DNA of 64,000 nt from Stenotrophomonas sp. WZN-1 (GCF_002192255.1 NZ_CP021768.1:3118001-3182000); one strand, 5' to 3'. Numbered from the stretch's first letter, positions 1-9,530 are shown. Numbers and translations are program-made. The notes: a model not told the origin generated them from the sequence alone.

Positions 1-408
1 GTCGAGGAAGCTGCCCTTCAGTTCCAGCGCGGCTACGTCGTAGCCGTCGCTGCCCTGCACCAGCCGGTACAGGCCGAACACATCCTCGATACGGGTCTGG
101 GTCTTCAGCCCGATGAACACGTTGTAGCCGAACAGCAGGCGGTCCGGCCCGACCTGCACGATGTCACGGCCGACGCAATTGTTTTCGCTGCGGATGCGGA
201 AGCGCCCGACCACCTCCAGGCGGCTGTCGCCGAACTCGGCCAGGCGCTGGCGGTTGAGCGTTTCGGCCAGGCCCTGCAGGCGCTGGCCCTGCTCGGCCAG
301 GCGGCGGCGCAGGACTTCGTAGGCGCCGCCCTGGGCAACGGCCTGGTCGACGGTATTGCCGCCGGCCTCCGGTGCAGTGGATTCGGCGGACGGATGGGTA
401 TCAGACAT
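1..408 (-). CDS. DNA repair ATPase, N-terminal part (cut by window edge)
   Basis: This is the first 136 codons of a gene running off the left edge; the ATG is at 408. The translation contains an RRRLAEQ segment, then RIRSENNCVGRDIV, LLFGYNVFIGLK and EDVFGLYRL, which I recognise from memory as the N-terminus of the very large bacterial proteins annotated 'DNA repair ATPase' (about 1,600-1,700 residues, with a C-terminal AAA-type ATPase domain outside this window). The family has no well-proven biochemical role. It lies 85 bp downstream of the flotillin gene on the same strand, so co-transcription with the flotillin and OB-fold genes is likely. The name rests on the N-terminus alone, because the ATPase motifs are not visible here. 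Confidence 0.75.
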   Translation of the reverse strand, partial: MSDTHPSAESTAPEAGGNTVDQAVAQGGAYEVLRRRLAEQGQRLQGLAETLNRQRLAEFGDSRLEVVGRFRIRSENNCVGRDIVQVGPDRLLFGYNVFIGLKTQTRIEDVFGLYRLVQGSDGYDVAALELKGSFLD

Positions 409-493
409 CAGCAGGCTTCCGGCTCACGGGCAGACGGCCGCGGTTGCGGCCGGCGCGGGCGGGCGATGGCCGCAGCAGCCATCGCCCGATGCA

Positions 494-2512
494 TCAACGG
501 GCGCTGTCGACCACGGTGGCCGACACGGTCGGCACCGCTTCGGCATCCTCGGCGATCTGGCGTGGTGCCGGTTCGGCCACGGCCACGCCCAGGTAGCGCT
601 GCATCAGCTCCTGCACGATCGGGCTCTTGCCGGCAAAGCCTTCAATCGACTTGCCCAGCGACACCGCCTTGACCAGGTTCTCGAACATGCCGCCGTCGCC
701 ACCGACCAGGTCGATGTCGGCGTTGCGCAGCGCGCTGGCGATGACGTTGGCGTTCTCGCGCGAGACTTCCTTGCCGGCTTCGATCGAGGCCAGCGCCTGC
801 TTCAGGCTGTTGTCCAGCATCATGCGGAACTCTTCGTGGCCACGCGCCTGGTCGCTCAGCGAGGCGATGGCTTCGAACTTGCGCACCAGGCCTTCGGCCT
901 CGGCCAGCAGCTTCTTCTGCACCACGCCGGCTTCGGCGTTGCCCAGCGATTCGGTGGCGGTGGCACGGGCCAGGCCCATCTTCTCCTCACCCTGCGCCTG
1001 TGCCTGCAGCGTCTGCGCCAGCACCTGGGCTTCGTTGCTGCCCTGCTTCAGGCTGGCTTCGGCCTTGGCTTCGATCACGCGGGCCTCGGCAATGCCGACC
1101 TTCTCGATGGCCAGTGCCGAAGCTTCACGCACCTGCGCTTCGGCCAGGCCCGGCGCCGCCTGCTCGGCGCGCAGCGCGTCGGCCAGCAGGCGCTTGGCTT
1201 CGGCCTGCTTGCCGGCTGCTTCGTGTTCGGCCTGGGCCAGTGTGGTCAGTTCAACCGCGCGGTGCTTGGAGGCGGTTTCGCGCGCCTGCGCTTCCTTCAC
1301 CTCGCGCACCAGCGATTCCTGCGCCTTGGCTTCGGCTTCCAGGATCAGCACCTGCTTCTGGCGGTCGGCCTCGGAGACCTCGCGCACTTCCTTGATGCGC
1401 TCTTCTTCCTGCGCCACGGTCTTGTCGATGGAGATGCGTTCGCGGGTGATGTTGGCCACGTCCATCTTGCCCTGCTCGACCACCTTGTCACGCTCCACGC
1501 CCTGCAGCTGCACTTCGCGGTCGGTGGTGACCTGCTCCAGCTGGCGTGCGCGCTCCACGCGCTCGGCCTCGATGGCCACGGCACGCTGGCGGTTCTGCTC
1601 GGCCACTTCCACTTCGCGCAGGCGGTTCTGGTCGCGGATCTCGATCAGCTGCTGTGCTTCGATGCGGGCATTCTCGGACAGCTGGCGCTGCTCTTCCTGC
1701 ACCTTGGCAGTCTCGGCCTCCTCGCGCGCGCGGATGGTCTCGATCTCGCGCTTCTGGCGTGCTTCGGCTTCGGCCTGCTGGCGTTCCAGCGCCAGCAGCG
1801 CCTCACGCGCTTCCACGTTCTTCTTGGTGATGGCGAGCTTCTCGTTCTGCTCCAGCTCGTTGGTCACCACGTTCTGCGCGGCGGTCAGCTCGGTGATCTT
1901 GCGGATGCCCTGCGCGTCGAGGATGTTGAACTGGTCCAGCAGCGACTTCGGAGTCTGCTCCAGGTAGTCGATCGCCACGTCTTCCAGCACATAGCCGTTG
2001 AGGTCGTTGCCGATCACCGCGATGATCTCGTCGCGGAACTCCTGGCGCTTCTCGAACAGTTCGGTGAAGTCGAATTTCTTGCCGACCGTCTTCAGCGCTT
2101 CGGAGAACTTGGCGTTGAACAGCTCGTCGACGGCATGCTTGTCCGATGCACGGTCGGCACCGATGGCCTTGGCCACGCGCAGCACGTCGGCCTGGGTCTC
2201 GTTCACCCGCAGGTAGAAGGCCACGGCGATGTCGGCCCGCATGTTGTCGCGGCAGATCAGGCCTTCCTTGCCGCGGCGGTCGATCTGCAGGGTGATCAGG
2301 CTGATCCGCATCAGCTCGGCGCGGTACAGCACCGGGATGATCAGCGCACCGGTGAAGTGCACCTTGGGCGTGGAGCTCATGTCGTTGACGATCAGGGCCA
2401 CGCCCTGGTCGACCTTGCGATAGAAGGCCTTGAACAGCCCGGCCACGCCCAGCAGCAGGACGAGCAGGCCGCCGGCGACGGCCAGGATCGGTAAGAGGGA
2501 TGCCAACGTCAT
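494..2512 (-). CDS. yqiK: Flotillin family protein, YqiK-type
   Basis: A 672-residue membrane-anchored scaffold of the SPFH/flotillin family, expected to organise ordered membrane domains. Residues about 5-27 form one hydrophobic anchor, residues about 30-210 a PHB/SPFH domain (GLICRDNMRADIAVAFYLRVN region). Residues about 215-560 are a very long Glu/Ala/Arg-rich coiled coil with AEAEARQKREIE and similar heptads, ending in the flotillin C-terminal region. The start codon overlaps the stop of the upstream OB-fold gene by 4 bp (ATGA), which is typical translational coupling and matches the yqiJ-yqiK pairing known in Escherichia coli. The C-terminal tail after about residue 620 is variable and not assigned to a domain. 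The family call is secure; the cellular role is inferred from homologues. Confidence 0.92.
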   Translation of the reverse strand: MTLASLLPILAVAGGLLVLLLGVAGLFKAFYRKVDQGVALIVNDMSSTPKVHFTGALIIPVLYRAELMRISLITLQIDRRGKEGLICRDNMRADIAVAFYLRVNETQADVLRVAKAIGADRASDKHAVDELFNAKFSEALKTVGKKFDFTELFEKRQEFRDEIIAVIGNDLNGYVLEDVAIDYLEQTPKSLLDQFNILDAQGIRKITELTAAQNVVTNELEQNEKLAITKKNVEAREALLALERQQAEAEARQKREIETIRAREEAETAKVQEEQRQLSENARIEAQQLIEIRDQNRLREVEVAEQNRQRAVAIEAERVERARQLEQVTTDREVQLQGVERDKVVEQGKMDVANITRERISIDKTVAQEEERIKEVREVSEADRQKQVLILEAEAKAQESLVREVKEAQARETASKHRAVELTTLAQAEHEAAGKQAEAKRLLADALRAEQAAPGLAEAQVREASALAIEKVGIAEARVIEAKAEASLKQGSNEAQVLAQTLQAQAQGEEKMGLARATATESLGNAEAGVVQKKLLAEAEGLVRKFEAIASLSDQARGHEEFRMMLDNSLKQALASIEAGKEVSRENANVIASALRNADIDLVGGDGGMFENLVKAVSLGKSIEGFAGKSPIVQELMQRYLGVAVAEPAPRQIAEDAEAVPTVSATVVDSAR

Positions 2513-3183
2513 TGATGATTCTCCTTGTTGCCCGGAAGCAGGTTGTCCTGGAAATCGAGGGCGATCGCATCGGCGCGGACCACCCGGTAATAGTGTTGCT
2601 CGGCCATGTGCTCGACCAGCACAATGCGCTCGCCACGCTGCAGTTCGATGTCGCTGCGGATCTGCAGCACCAGCCCGGCGCCGCCATCATCGACAGTGGC
2701 ATGACCGCTGCGTGCGTCCACCTTCGGCGATGCGACCACGCCGATCCGGCCCAGCAGCGATGCCTGCGGTACCGGCCGCAGGCGCAGCAGGAAGCGACGG
2801 ACCGGGCGCAGGATCAGCGCGGTGATGGGTACCGCAGGCAGCGGTGCCAGTACCGCCACGAGCGTACCCAGGCCCCAGCGCAGCAGGTCCGGCAGCGGCA
2901 GCAGTACGAACAGATGGATGAAATAGGTGATGAGCCAGCCGAACAGGCCCAGCAGGGTGACCACCACCATGATCGGGACACCGCCCAGGCCCCAACGTGC
3001 CAGCACGGCCGACAGGCCACTGAGGTCGGTCCCCGCCTCGAGCGCGCCATCGGCGCCAAGATCGCCGAAACCGTCATCGACCAGGCCGAACGCCGCAACC
3101 GCCCAATACATCACCGACACCAACAGCAGAATGCTGTACGGCAGCGTCGGGTAACCGAGTACGACGGTGAGAAACTCCTGCAT
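2509..3183 (-). CDS. yqiJ: YqiJ-like inner-membrane protein with C-terminal OB fold
   Basis: A 224-residue protein starting at the ATG at 3183 (MQEFL); upstream in-frame codons read as low-complexity Arg/Ala sequence and are unlikely to be translated. Three hydrophobic stretches (residues about 10-35, 60-90 and 95-125) are followed by a basic segment and a soluble C-terminal domain (about 145-215) in which SLLGRIGVVASPKV, VLQIRSDIELQRGERIVLVEH and YYRVVRAD fit the OB-fold/NfeD-like domain found in YqiJ. NfeD-type proteins accompany flotillins and are thought to act with them in membrane-domain organisation. It is the first visible gene of the operon, and its stop overlaps the flotillin ATG. 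Confidence 0.85.
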   Translation of the reverse strand: MQEFLTVVLGYPTLPYSILLLVSVMYWAVAAFGLVDDGFGDLGADGALEAGTDLSGLSAVLARWGLGGVPIMVVVTLLGLFGWLITYFIHLFVLLPLPDLLRWGLGTLVAVLAPLPAVPITALILRPVRRFLLRLRPVPQASLLGRIGVVASPKVDARSGHATVDDGGAGLVLQIRSDIELQRGERIVLVEHMAEQHYYRVVRADAIALDFQDNLLPGNKENHQ

Positions 3184-3351
3184 CGCTTGCCTTCCTGGGC
3201 TATGGGCGGCGGCCGCCCGTTCGGGGCGCGCCGAGCGCGTCCCGTCGATCCCCGCGCCGGCCCTCATGGCAGGCGCGCTTGGGACCATCCTATGTGAAGA
3301 ATGCGTGCAGGCTCAAATCCGAGTGCTGATCAGGGTAAATAGTGACGCCAA

Positions 3352-4008
3352 TCACTCGAGAACCGTGCAATCGGCGCGGCGCACTTCCTCGACGAAGGTG
3401 CGCATCTTGTAGCCGTCCTTGATGCCCGGTTCCAGTTCGATGCCGCTGGAGACATCCACGCCCCACGGCAGGGTGGCCAGCACCGCGTCGTAGACGTTTT
3501 CCGGGTTCAGGCCACCGGCAAGCAGGAACGGGCGATGCAGGCCGGTCGGGATCCGGCCCCAGTCGAAGGCCACGCCGGTGCCGCCACCGCCACCCGGCGC
3601 ATGGCTGTCGAACAGGAAGCCAGCGGCGCTGGGATAGCGCAGTTGCAGGGTGCGGGCGTTGATCTCTTCACGCCCGCCCATGGCGATCGCCTTCAGGTAC
3701 GGCATGTTGAAGCTGCGGCAGAAACTCTCGTCTTCCTCGCCGTGGAACTGCAGCAGGGTCGGTCGTACCGTGCGCAGCACCTCGCGCACCTCTTCCTTGC
3801 TGTTGTTGCGGAACAGCGCCACCACGTCGACCATCGGCGCGATCGCCTGGCGCATCGCACGTGCCTCGGCCGGGGCGACCCGTCGGCTGCTTTCACGGGC
3901 AAAGATGAAACCCACCGCGTCCACACCCAGCTCACCGGCCAGGCGGACGTCGCCGGCCCGGGTCATGCCACAGAACTTGATGCGTGTGCGGTAGTAGGAG
4001 CGGCTCAT
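3352..4008 (-). CDS. trpF: Phosphoribosylanthranilate isomerase
   Basis: TrpF catalyses the Amadori rearrangement of N-(5-phosphoribosyl)anthranilate to CdRP in tryptophan synthesis. The 218-residue product is a single TIM barrel of normal length. Visible motifs are IKFCGMTR with the catalytic Cys, [20 protein letters not shown] with the catalytic Asp and phosphate-binding Gly loop, and [10 protein letters not shown] with the second phosphate loop. The ATG at 4008 overlaps the truA stop (ATGA), and the coupling truA-trpF is conserved in pseudomonads and xanthomonads. The usual next genes, trpB and trpA, do not follow on this side: after 168 bp the YqiJ gene follows. Confidence 0.97.
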   Translation of the reverse strand: MSRSYYRTRIKFCGMTRAGDVRLAGELGVDAVGFIFARESSRRVAPAEARAMRQAIAPMVDVVALFRNNSKEEVREVLRTVRPTLLQFHGEEDESFCRSFNMPYLKAIAMGGREEINARTLQLRYPSAAGFLFDSHAPGGGGGTGVAFDWGRIPTGLHRPFLLAGGLNPENVYDAVLATLPWGVDVSSGIELEPGIKDGYKMRTFVEEVRRADCTVLE

Positions 4009-4775
4009 AGCGTGACCTCGGCGGGCAGATGCCAGTTGTCGGGGTACAGGGGCCCAAGGAACACCAGGCCCTGCGGCGGTGCGGTGGGACCGGCTACGGT
4101 GCGATCGCGCCCGGCCAGCAGTTCGGCGATCCATTCCACCGGCTTCTCGCCACTGCCCACCAGGATCAGCGATCCGACGATATTGCGGACCATGTGATGA
4201 AGGAATGCATTGCCCTGCACGGCGACCTCGATCACCTCGCCCTGGCGGCTGACCTGCAGTGACTGCAGTTCACGCCGTGCATGCAGCGCCTGGCATTGCA
4301 CCGAGCGGAACGCGCTGAAGTCGTTCTCGCCAAGCAGGGCCTGGCCAGCAGCATGCATCAGGCCCGCGTCCAGCGCACGGCGCTCCCAGCTGAGGGTCTG
4401 CCGCTGCAGCGCCGGCCGCACTTCGCGGTTGAGCAGGCGGTAGCGGTAGCGGCGCGCACGCGCCGAGAAACGGGCATGGAAATCATCGGCCACCGGCACG
4501 CACCAGCGCACCGCGATCGAGCGCGGCAGGCGGGTGGTGGTGCCCAGCATCCAGGCGCGCGGATCGCGCACCACGTCGGTATCGAAATGGACGACCTGGC
4601 ATTGGCCGTGCACGCCGGCATCGGTGCGGCCGGCACAGACCACCTGCAGCGGCGCATCGGCCACCGATGACAGGGCCTGCTCAAGGCTGGCCTGCACGCT
4701 GGGGCCGCCCTCGCCCAGGTTCTGCCAGCCCCTGAAATCGCTGCCGTCGTATTCGACGCCAAGCGCGTAACGCAT
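4005..4775 (-). CDS. truA: tRNA pseudouridine(38-40) synthase TruA
   Basis: A 256-residue pseudouridine synthase modifying U38-U40 in the anticodon stem-loop of tRNAs. The N-terminus [17 protein letters not shown] is diagnostic, the catalytic Asp is in [11 protein letters not shown], and the second half has [14 protein letters not shown] and [17 protein letters not shown]. It sits between a VOC gene and trpF on the same strand and overlaps trpF by 4 bp. The length is normal and nothing suggests degradation. Confidence 0.98.
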   Translation of the reverse strand: MRYALGVEYDGSDFRGWQNLGEGGPSVQASLEQALSSVADAPLQVVCAGRTDAGVHGQCQVVHFDTDVVRDPRAWMLGTTTRLPRSIAVRWCVPVADDFHARFSARARRYRYRLLNREVRPALQRQTLSWERRALDAGLMHAAGQALLGENDFSAFRSVQCQALHARRELQSLQVSRQGEVIEVAVQGNAFLHHMVRNIVGSLILVGSGEKPVEWIAELLAGRDRTVAGPTAPPQGLVFLGPLYPDNWHLPAEVTL

Positions 4776-4807
4776 GTGCTACCTCGATGTTGCGGATGGG
4801 GAGGCGC

Positions 4808-5170
4808 TCAGGCCGGATCGCGTTCGGACCAGACCGCCAGTTCGTTGCCACCAGGCTCGACGAACTGGAAGCGGCTGCCGCCGGGGAAAGAGAACACCGT
4901 CCGCACGACCTCACCGCCAGCGTTGCGCACCGCCGCTTCGATCGGCGCCAGCTGGTCGGCATACAGCACCAGCAGCGGCGCACCGCTGTCACTGGCCCGT
5001 TGCGGCTGGCCGCGGAAGAAGCCGCCCTGCAGGCGGCCATCGTCGAATGCGGTGTAGTCGCTGCCGTAGTCGACGAACGACCAGCCGAACACCTTTTCGA
5101 AGAAGGCGCGGCTGGCGGCCGGGTCACTGGAGGCGAATTCAACGTAGTCGATACGGCACTCGCGGCTCAT
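4808..5170 (-). CDS. VOC family (glyoxalase/bleomycin-resistance fold) protein
   Basis: A 120-residue single-domain protein with the paired beta-alpha-beta-beta-beta arrangement of the VOC superfamily: IDYVEFASSDPAASRAFFEKVFGW opens the first half, LLVLYADQLAPIEAAVRNAGGEVV the second, and FVEPGGNELAVWSE closes it with the usual metal-ligand Glu position. The substrate is unknown. I chose the ATG at 5170 because AAGGA lies at a good distance upstream; a GTG at 5200 overlapping the fimV stop would add ten residues. It is inserted between fimV and truA, which are direct neighbours in Pseudomonas. Confidence 0.85.
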   Translation of the reverse strand: MSRECRIDYVEFASSDPAASRAFFEKVFGWSFVDYGSDYTAFDDGRLQGGFFRGQPQRASDSGAPLLVLYADQLAPIEAAVRNAGGEVVRTVFSFPGGSRFQFVEPGGNELAVWSERDPA

Positions 5171-5196
5171 GGCACGGTCCTTGTCGGCGGGTTCGG

Positions 5197-7221
5197 TCAC
5201 GGCAGGCGGGCCAGCAGTTCGCGGGCCTGGGCCTGGCAGTGCAGGTCGCCGCCATCGACCACTTCCTGCAGCAAGGTACGGGCGGTCTGGGCATCGCCCA
5301 GATCGAGGTAGGCGATGGCCAGCTCCAGGCGCTCCTGCCCGGCACGCGGTGCCCAGCCGGCATCGCTGGCCGGTGCCGCGGCGTGTTCTTCGTGCGCGGC
5401 CGTGGCCAGCGCGTCGTGTGGCGCGCCGCTGGAATCGCCGTTGTCATGGTGCTCGGCCGGCAGGTCGAACACGCCGCGGAACTGCGGTTGCTGTTCGGCG
5501 TGCAGCGCGTAGTCCGGCACTGCGATCTCGTCAGGGACCGCCTGTGCGACCGGCTCATCCTGCACAGCTTCCGGCACAGGGGTGTCCTGCGTGGCCACCG
5601 GCTCGTCCCAGCGCGGCAGGTCGGTCACGGCCTCGGGCAGCTCCACCACGTCGTCATCGCGCAGCGTCTGCGCCTGCCAGTCAGCCTGGGCGGCGACGTC
5701 GGTGACCGGTTCGGCAGGCACCTCATCCTGCACCTCGGTTTCGCTCGCCCAGGCCGGCATCGCCGGTTCCTGGCGGCCACTGTCGGACACCGCCGTCGAC
5801 CACGAAGACTGCTCGGCCAGCGTATCCAGCGCCGCGCCTGCCGGTACCGCAGCGGCCAGGCCGGCGGCATCACCTTCCTCGCCCAGCGGCGGCAGTGGTG
5901 ACGGCTTGCGACGACGCAGCAACCAGGCCGCGCCGGCCGCCAGCAACAGCACCGGCAGACCCAGCCAGTACCACGGCGTTGCCGCATCGCGGGCATCCGG
6001 CGCCTGTGCCAGGCGCTGCTGCGCGGCGGCCAGGTCGTTGTCCTTCATCGCGATCAGCGACTGCTGCTGTTCCTTGAGTTTTTCCAGGTCGGCCACGCGC
6101 TGCTTCAGTTCGCCGATCTCGGCATCGCGGGTCGCGATGTCCTCGCGTGCCTGGCGCAGTTGTTCGTTGCCCAGCATGTCACCCTCGCTGCCGGCTCCGG
6201 TGCCGGTGGTTGTGCCCGCGTGCGCGGCGTCGGAGGCCAGCGCCGGAGCGATTTCAAGTCGTGCCCCATTGGCCGCAGCCGGGGAGGAAGCGTTGGTGGT
6301 TGCCGCCGTGGAGACCGGGGCAACGGTACCGGCCGGTTGCGGCATGGTGCGCGCCTGCCGCCACTGTGCGGCATGCTCACGCACCAGCGCTGCGGCCTCG
6401 GCGGCATCGACCGCCGCCAATGCATCGCTGCCGGGCATGCGCAGCACGGCGCCCTGCTTGAGCAGGTTGACGTTGCCGCGGATGAAGGCCTCCGGGTTGG
6501 CCCGCAGCAGCGCGATCATGGCGCGGTCGCGGCTGACCTGGTTGCCGCGGGCTACCGCGCTGGCGATCTGTGACAAGGTCTGCCCACGCTGGACGGTGAC
6601 GCTGCCATCGGCTGCCGGCGCGGCGGCGGGTGCAGCCAATGCACGCGGGCGAGCCGGTGCGGGTGCCGGCGCTGCCGCGCTGGACGGCGCAGGCGCGCCC
6701 GCGCTCTCCGCAGCGGCGGGCGCCGGCGCGGCCTCACGGGCGATGGTGTTGGAGAGCGTACCTGCGGGTGCAACGATTTCCGGCTCGGCCACGGCCAGTG
6801 CGCTGGACGGTGCATCGACCAGCGCGGAGTACTCACGCACGAGGCGGCCCTGGCCCCAGTCGGCCTCGATCAGGAAGCTCAGCGACGGAGTCTCGACCGG
6901 CGTCTGCGAGGTCACCCGCACCACCGCCCTGCCCTGCGTATTGCGGGTCAGTTCGAACTGCAGCTCGCTGACCAACCCGGTCGGCCGCTGCAGGCCGACG
7001 CGCTCGAAGGTGACCGGTGAGGCCAACGCGACACGCAGGTTCTCCAGCTCGGACGGATCGGCGGAGACCACCGGGATTTCGGCCAGCAAGGGCTGGCCCG
7101 GCTTGGACAGGACACGGATGTCGCCCAGACCCAGGGCAAGCGCCGAACTGCTGGCCAGGGCCAGCAGCGCGGTGGAAAGATAGAGGAGCGGGCGCTTTGC
7201 GCCCCTGGCCCGTTTATTCAT
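5197..7221 (-). CDS. fimV: FimV/HubP-family polar hub protein
   Basis: A 674-residue inner-membrane, peptidoglycan-associated hub of the FimV/HubP family, which organises the cell pole and supports type IV pilus function. Residues 1-28 are a signal peptide. The conserved FimV N-terminal domain follows (LGDIRVLSKPGQPLLAEIPV, about 30-140). A LysM-like segment at about 200-260 contains VQRGQTLSQIASAV and LRANPEAFIRGNVNLLKQG. A coiled coil covers about 350-405. One transmembrane helix (WLGLPVLLLAAGAAWLL) is followed by an RRRK stop-transfer motif. A long acidic cytoplasmic region ends in the FimV C-terminal repeat ERLELAIAYLDLGDAQTARTL. The start at 7221 is set by the signal peptide. The context asd-fimV-truA-trpF is the classic one. 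Confidence 0.95.
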   Translation of the reverse strand: MNKRARGAKRPLLYLSTALLALASSSALALGLGDIRVLSKPGQPLLAEIPVVSADPSELENLRVALASPVTFERVGLQRPTGLVSELQFELTRNTQGRAVVRVTSQTPVETPSLSFLIEADWGQGRLVREYSALVDAPSSALAVAEPEIVAPAGTLSNTIAREAAPAPAAAESAGAPAPSSAAAPAPAPARPRALAAPAAAPAADGSVTVQRGQTLSQIASAVARGNQVSRDRAMIALLRANPEAFIRGNVNLLKQGAVLRMPGSDALAAVDAAEAAALVREHAAQWRQARTMPQPAGTVAPVSTAATTNASSPAAANGARLEIAPALASDAAHAGTTTGTGAGSEGDMLGNEQLRQAREDIATRDAEIGELKQRVADLEKLKEQQQSLIAMKDNDLAAAQQRLAQAPDARDAATPWYWLGLPVLLLAAGAAWLLRRRKPSPLPPLGEEGDAAGLAAAVPAGAALDTLAEQSSWSTAVSDSGRQEPAMPAWASETEVQDEVPAEPVTDVAAQADWQAQTLRDDDVVELPEAVTDLPRWDEPVATQDTPVPEAVQDEPVAQAVPDEIAVPDYALHAEQQPQFRGVFDLPAEHHDNGDSSGAPHDALATAAHEEHAAAPASDAGWAPRAGQERLELAIAYLDLGDAQTARTLLQEVVDGGDLHCQAQARELLARLP

Positions 7222-7279
7222 GGGCGACACTATAAAGCGTGCGGACCGGGGTCCGCACCCACCGGAAAGACCCTTGAGG

Positions 7280-7350
7280 TGGTGCCGGCCTGTGGCCGGC
7301 AATCCCTTCAGCCGGTGGATCAGGGCAATGCCGGCCAGCGGCCGGCACGA
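7280..7350. repeat. Degenerate REP pair between asd and fimV
   Basis: Two inverted copies of a palindromic unit built on GTGCCGGCC...GGCCGGCA, facing each other about 27 bp apart. The core matches the GTAG-type REP at 13172-13244, but the terminal GTAG/CTAC tetranucleotides are changed. It lies between the asd stop and the fimV start. Confidence 0.7.
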
Positions 7351-7371
7351 CCGGTGAGGCAACCGCGGTGA

Positions 7372-8400
7372 TCAGCGCTGCTCGGCGGCGACCAGCTCGG
7401 CCAGCTGCACGGCATTGAGGGCGGCGCCCTTGCGCACGTTGTCCGAGACGATCCACAGGTTCAGGCCACGCGGGTGCGACAGGTCCTCACGGATGCGGCC
7501 GACATACACCGCGTCGGTGCCCGAAGCGTGGGTGACCGGGGTCGGGTAACCACCGGCCTCGTGGCGGTCGACCACTTCGATGCCCGGCGACTGCTCCAGC
7601 AGCGCGCGCGCTTCGGCCACGGTGACCTTGTCGCGGGTCTCGATCGCCACCGATTCGGAGTGGCCATAGAACACCGGCACGCGCACCGCGGTCGGGTTCA
7701 CCAGGATGCTGTCGTCGCCGAGGATCTTGCGGGTTTCCCAGATCAGCTTCATCTCTTCCTTGGTGAAGCCGTTGTCCTGGAAATCGTCGATGTGCGGGAT
7801 CAGGTTGAAGGCGATCTGCACCGGGAAGCGCTGCGGATCGATCTCCTGGAAGCTCAGCAGCTGGCCGGTCTGCTTGCCCAGCTCCTCGGTGGCCGAACGG
7901 CCACCGCCAGACACCGACTGGTAGGTGGAGACGTTGATGCGCTCGATGCCGTACCTGCGGTGCAGCGGCGCCAGCGCCACCAGCATCTGCATGGTCGAGC
8001 AGTTGGGGTTGGCGATGATGCCGCGCGGACGGTTGGCGACCTGTTCCGGGTTGACCTCGGACACCACCAGCGGCACGTCATCGTCGTAACGGAAGGCCGA
8101 GGAGTTGTCGATCACCACCGCACCGGCGGCGGCGAACTTCGGTGCGTATTCCTTGGACACGCTGCCGCCGGCCGAGAACAGGGCGATCTCGACGCCGGTC
8201 GGATCGAAGGTGGCCAGGTCCTGGACCGTGACCTTCTGGCCGTTGAACTCGATCTCGCCGCCGGCCGAACGCTCGGAGGCAAGAACGCTCAAGGTACCAA
8301 CCGGGAAATCACGCTCGGCCAGGATCGACAACATGGTCTCGCCGACGGCGCCAGTGGCACCGACGACGGCGACATGGAAACTGCGCTGTGCATTGCTCAT
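7372..8400 (-). CDS. asd: Aspartate-semialdehyde dehydrogenase
   Basis: Asd reduces aspartyl phosphate to aspartate semialdehyde with NADPH, the branch point for lysine/diaminopimelate, threonine and methionine. The 342-residue product has the Rossmann motif VAVVGATGAVGETML near the N-terminus, the nucleophile Cys in NPNCSTMQM, SVSGGGRSATEEL, and GHSESVAIET with the active-site His. The ATG at 8400 places the Rossmann strand at residue 8 as usual. It is followed by a REP pair and fimV. An 8401-8492 gap with an inverted repeat separates it from the hydroxyacid dehydrogenase gene upstream. Confidence 0.97.
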   Translation of the reverse strand: MSNAQRSFHVAVVGATGAVGETMLSILAERDFPVGTLSVLASERSAGGEIEFNGQKVTVQDLATFDPTGVEIALFSAGGSVSKEYAPKFAAAGAVVIDNSSAFRYDDDVPLVVSEVNPEQVANRPRGIIANPNCSTMQMLVALAPLHRRYGIERINVSTYQSVSGGGRSATEELGKQTGQLLSFQEIDPQRFPVQIAFNLIPHIDDFQDNGFTKEEMKLIWETRKILGDDSILVNPTAVRVPVFYGHSESVAIETRDKVTVAEARALLEQSPGIEVVDRHEAGGYPTPVTHASGTDAVYVGRIREDLSHPRGLNLWIVSDNVRKGAALNAVQLAELVAAEQR

Positions 8401-8458
8401 GGGGGAAACTCTCACGAAAACGGGGATGGGGAAAAATCACGCACGACAGCTGGGTTCG

Positions 8459-8493
8459 GGGAACCTCCTCAAGCGGGGCGCGCGGAGGTTCCC
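8459..8493. repeat. Inverted repeat at the 3' end of the hydroxyacid dehydrogenase gene
   Basis: Ten-base arms GGGAACCTCC and GGAGGTTCCC flank a 15-base loop just past the dehydrogenase stop codon. On the minus strand no clear T-run follows, so a classic intrinsic terminator is only a weak possibility. Confidence 0.45.
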
Positions 8494-9530
8494 TATCGTT
8501 TCCCGGTTTTTTTGCCCAGAGTCACGCGCGCGGCCATCGCCGCGTCAGCGTTGATCGCGCTCGGCATGCGCGACGGGCCACCGTCCAGGCCGAGCCCGGC
8601 GACCAGATTATCGACGGCCAGCTGTACCATCGCCGTGCGCGTGGCCAGCGAGGCACTGCCGATGTGCGGAGTGAGCACCACGTTGCGCAGCGCCAGCAGC
8701 TCCGGGCGGATCTTCGGCTCGCCCTCGTACACATCCAGGCCGGCGGCAGCCAGGCGGCCGCTGGCCAGTGCATCGGCCAGCGCGATCTCATCGACCAGGC
8801 CACCGCGGGCGATGTTCACCAGCGTTGCCGACGGCTTCATCTTCGCCAGCGCGGCGGCATCGATCAGGTGGTGCGAGGCTGGCGTGTACGGCAGCACCAG
8901 CAGCAGGTGGTCGGACTGTGCCAGCAGCGTATCCAGGTCCACATAGGTGGCGCCCACTTCCGCTTCGGTCGCGGCCGGCAGCTGCGAGCGGTTGTGGTAC
9001 AGCACCTTCATGCCGAAACCGTGCGCGCCGCGGCGGGCGATACCCTGGCCGATGCGGCCCATGCCGAGGATGCCCAGCGTGCTGCCGTGGATGTCGGCAC
9101 CGAGCATGGTCTGGAACGACCACTGCTGCCACTGCCCTTCGCGCAGCCAGCGCTCGGATTCAGTGATGCGGCGCGCGGTCGCCATCAACAGGGCGAAACC
9201 GAGATCGGCGGTGGTTTCAGTGAGGACGTCCGGCGTGTTGCTGGCGAGGATACCGGCCGCACTGAGCGCGTCGACGTCCAGGTTGTTGTAGCCAACACCG
9301 ACGTTGGCGATCACCTGCAGCTGCGTGGCGCCGGCCACCTGGGCCGCACCGATGCGCTCGTTGAGGGTGATGATCGCGCCATCGGCGCTGGCCAGCTGTT
9401 CGGCGATCTGGTCCGGCGACCAGGCGGTGACGGTGTCGGTGCTGCGCAGCTGCACGCGATCGCGCAGCGGCGCGATGGCCGCGTCGATCAGCGGCTGGCT
9501 CACCCACACGGTCGGCCGCGTGTCAGCCAT
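8493..9530 (-). CDS. D-2-hydroxyacid dehydrogenase (glyoxylate/hydroxypyruvate reductase-like)
   Basis: A 345-residue NAD(P)-dependent dehydrogenase. The nucleotide-binding loop is [16 protein letters not shown]. The catalytic triad is visible as Arg in [12 protein letters not shown], Glu in DVYEGEPKI and His in [26 protein letters not shown] is characteristic of the glyoxylate/hydroxypyruvate reductase (GhrB-like) branch, but the substrate cannot be fixed from sequence. The ATG at 9530 lies inside the end of aroC (8 bp overlap), so the two are likely translated from one message. Confidence 0.93.
   Translation of the reverse strand: MADTRPTVWVSQPLIDAAIAPLRDRVQLRSTDTVTAWSPDQIAEQLASADGAIITLNERIGAAQVAGATQLQVIANVGVGYNNLDVDALSAAGILASNTPDVLTETTADLGFALLMATARRITESERWLREGQWQQWSFQTMLGADIHGSTLGILGMGRIGQGIARRGAHGFGMKVLYHNRSQLPAATEAEVGATYVDLDTLLAQSDHLLLVLPYTPASHHLIDAAALAKMKPSATLVNIARGGLVDEIALADALASGRLAAAGLDVYEGEPKIRPELLALRNVVLTPHIGSASLATRTAMVQLAVDNLVAGLGLDGGPSRMPSAINADAAMAARVTLGKKTGKR

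Noticed and set aside
356..2494. 712-codon plus-strand frame opposite the flotillin gene
   Set aside because: It is antisense to a clear SPFH protein; the Leu/His/Gln repeats are the complement of the flotillin coiled-coil codons.
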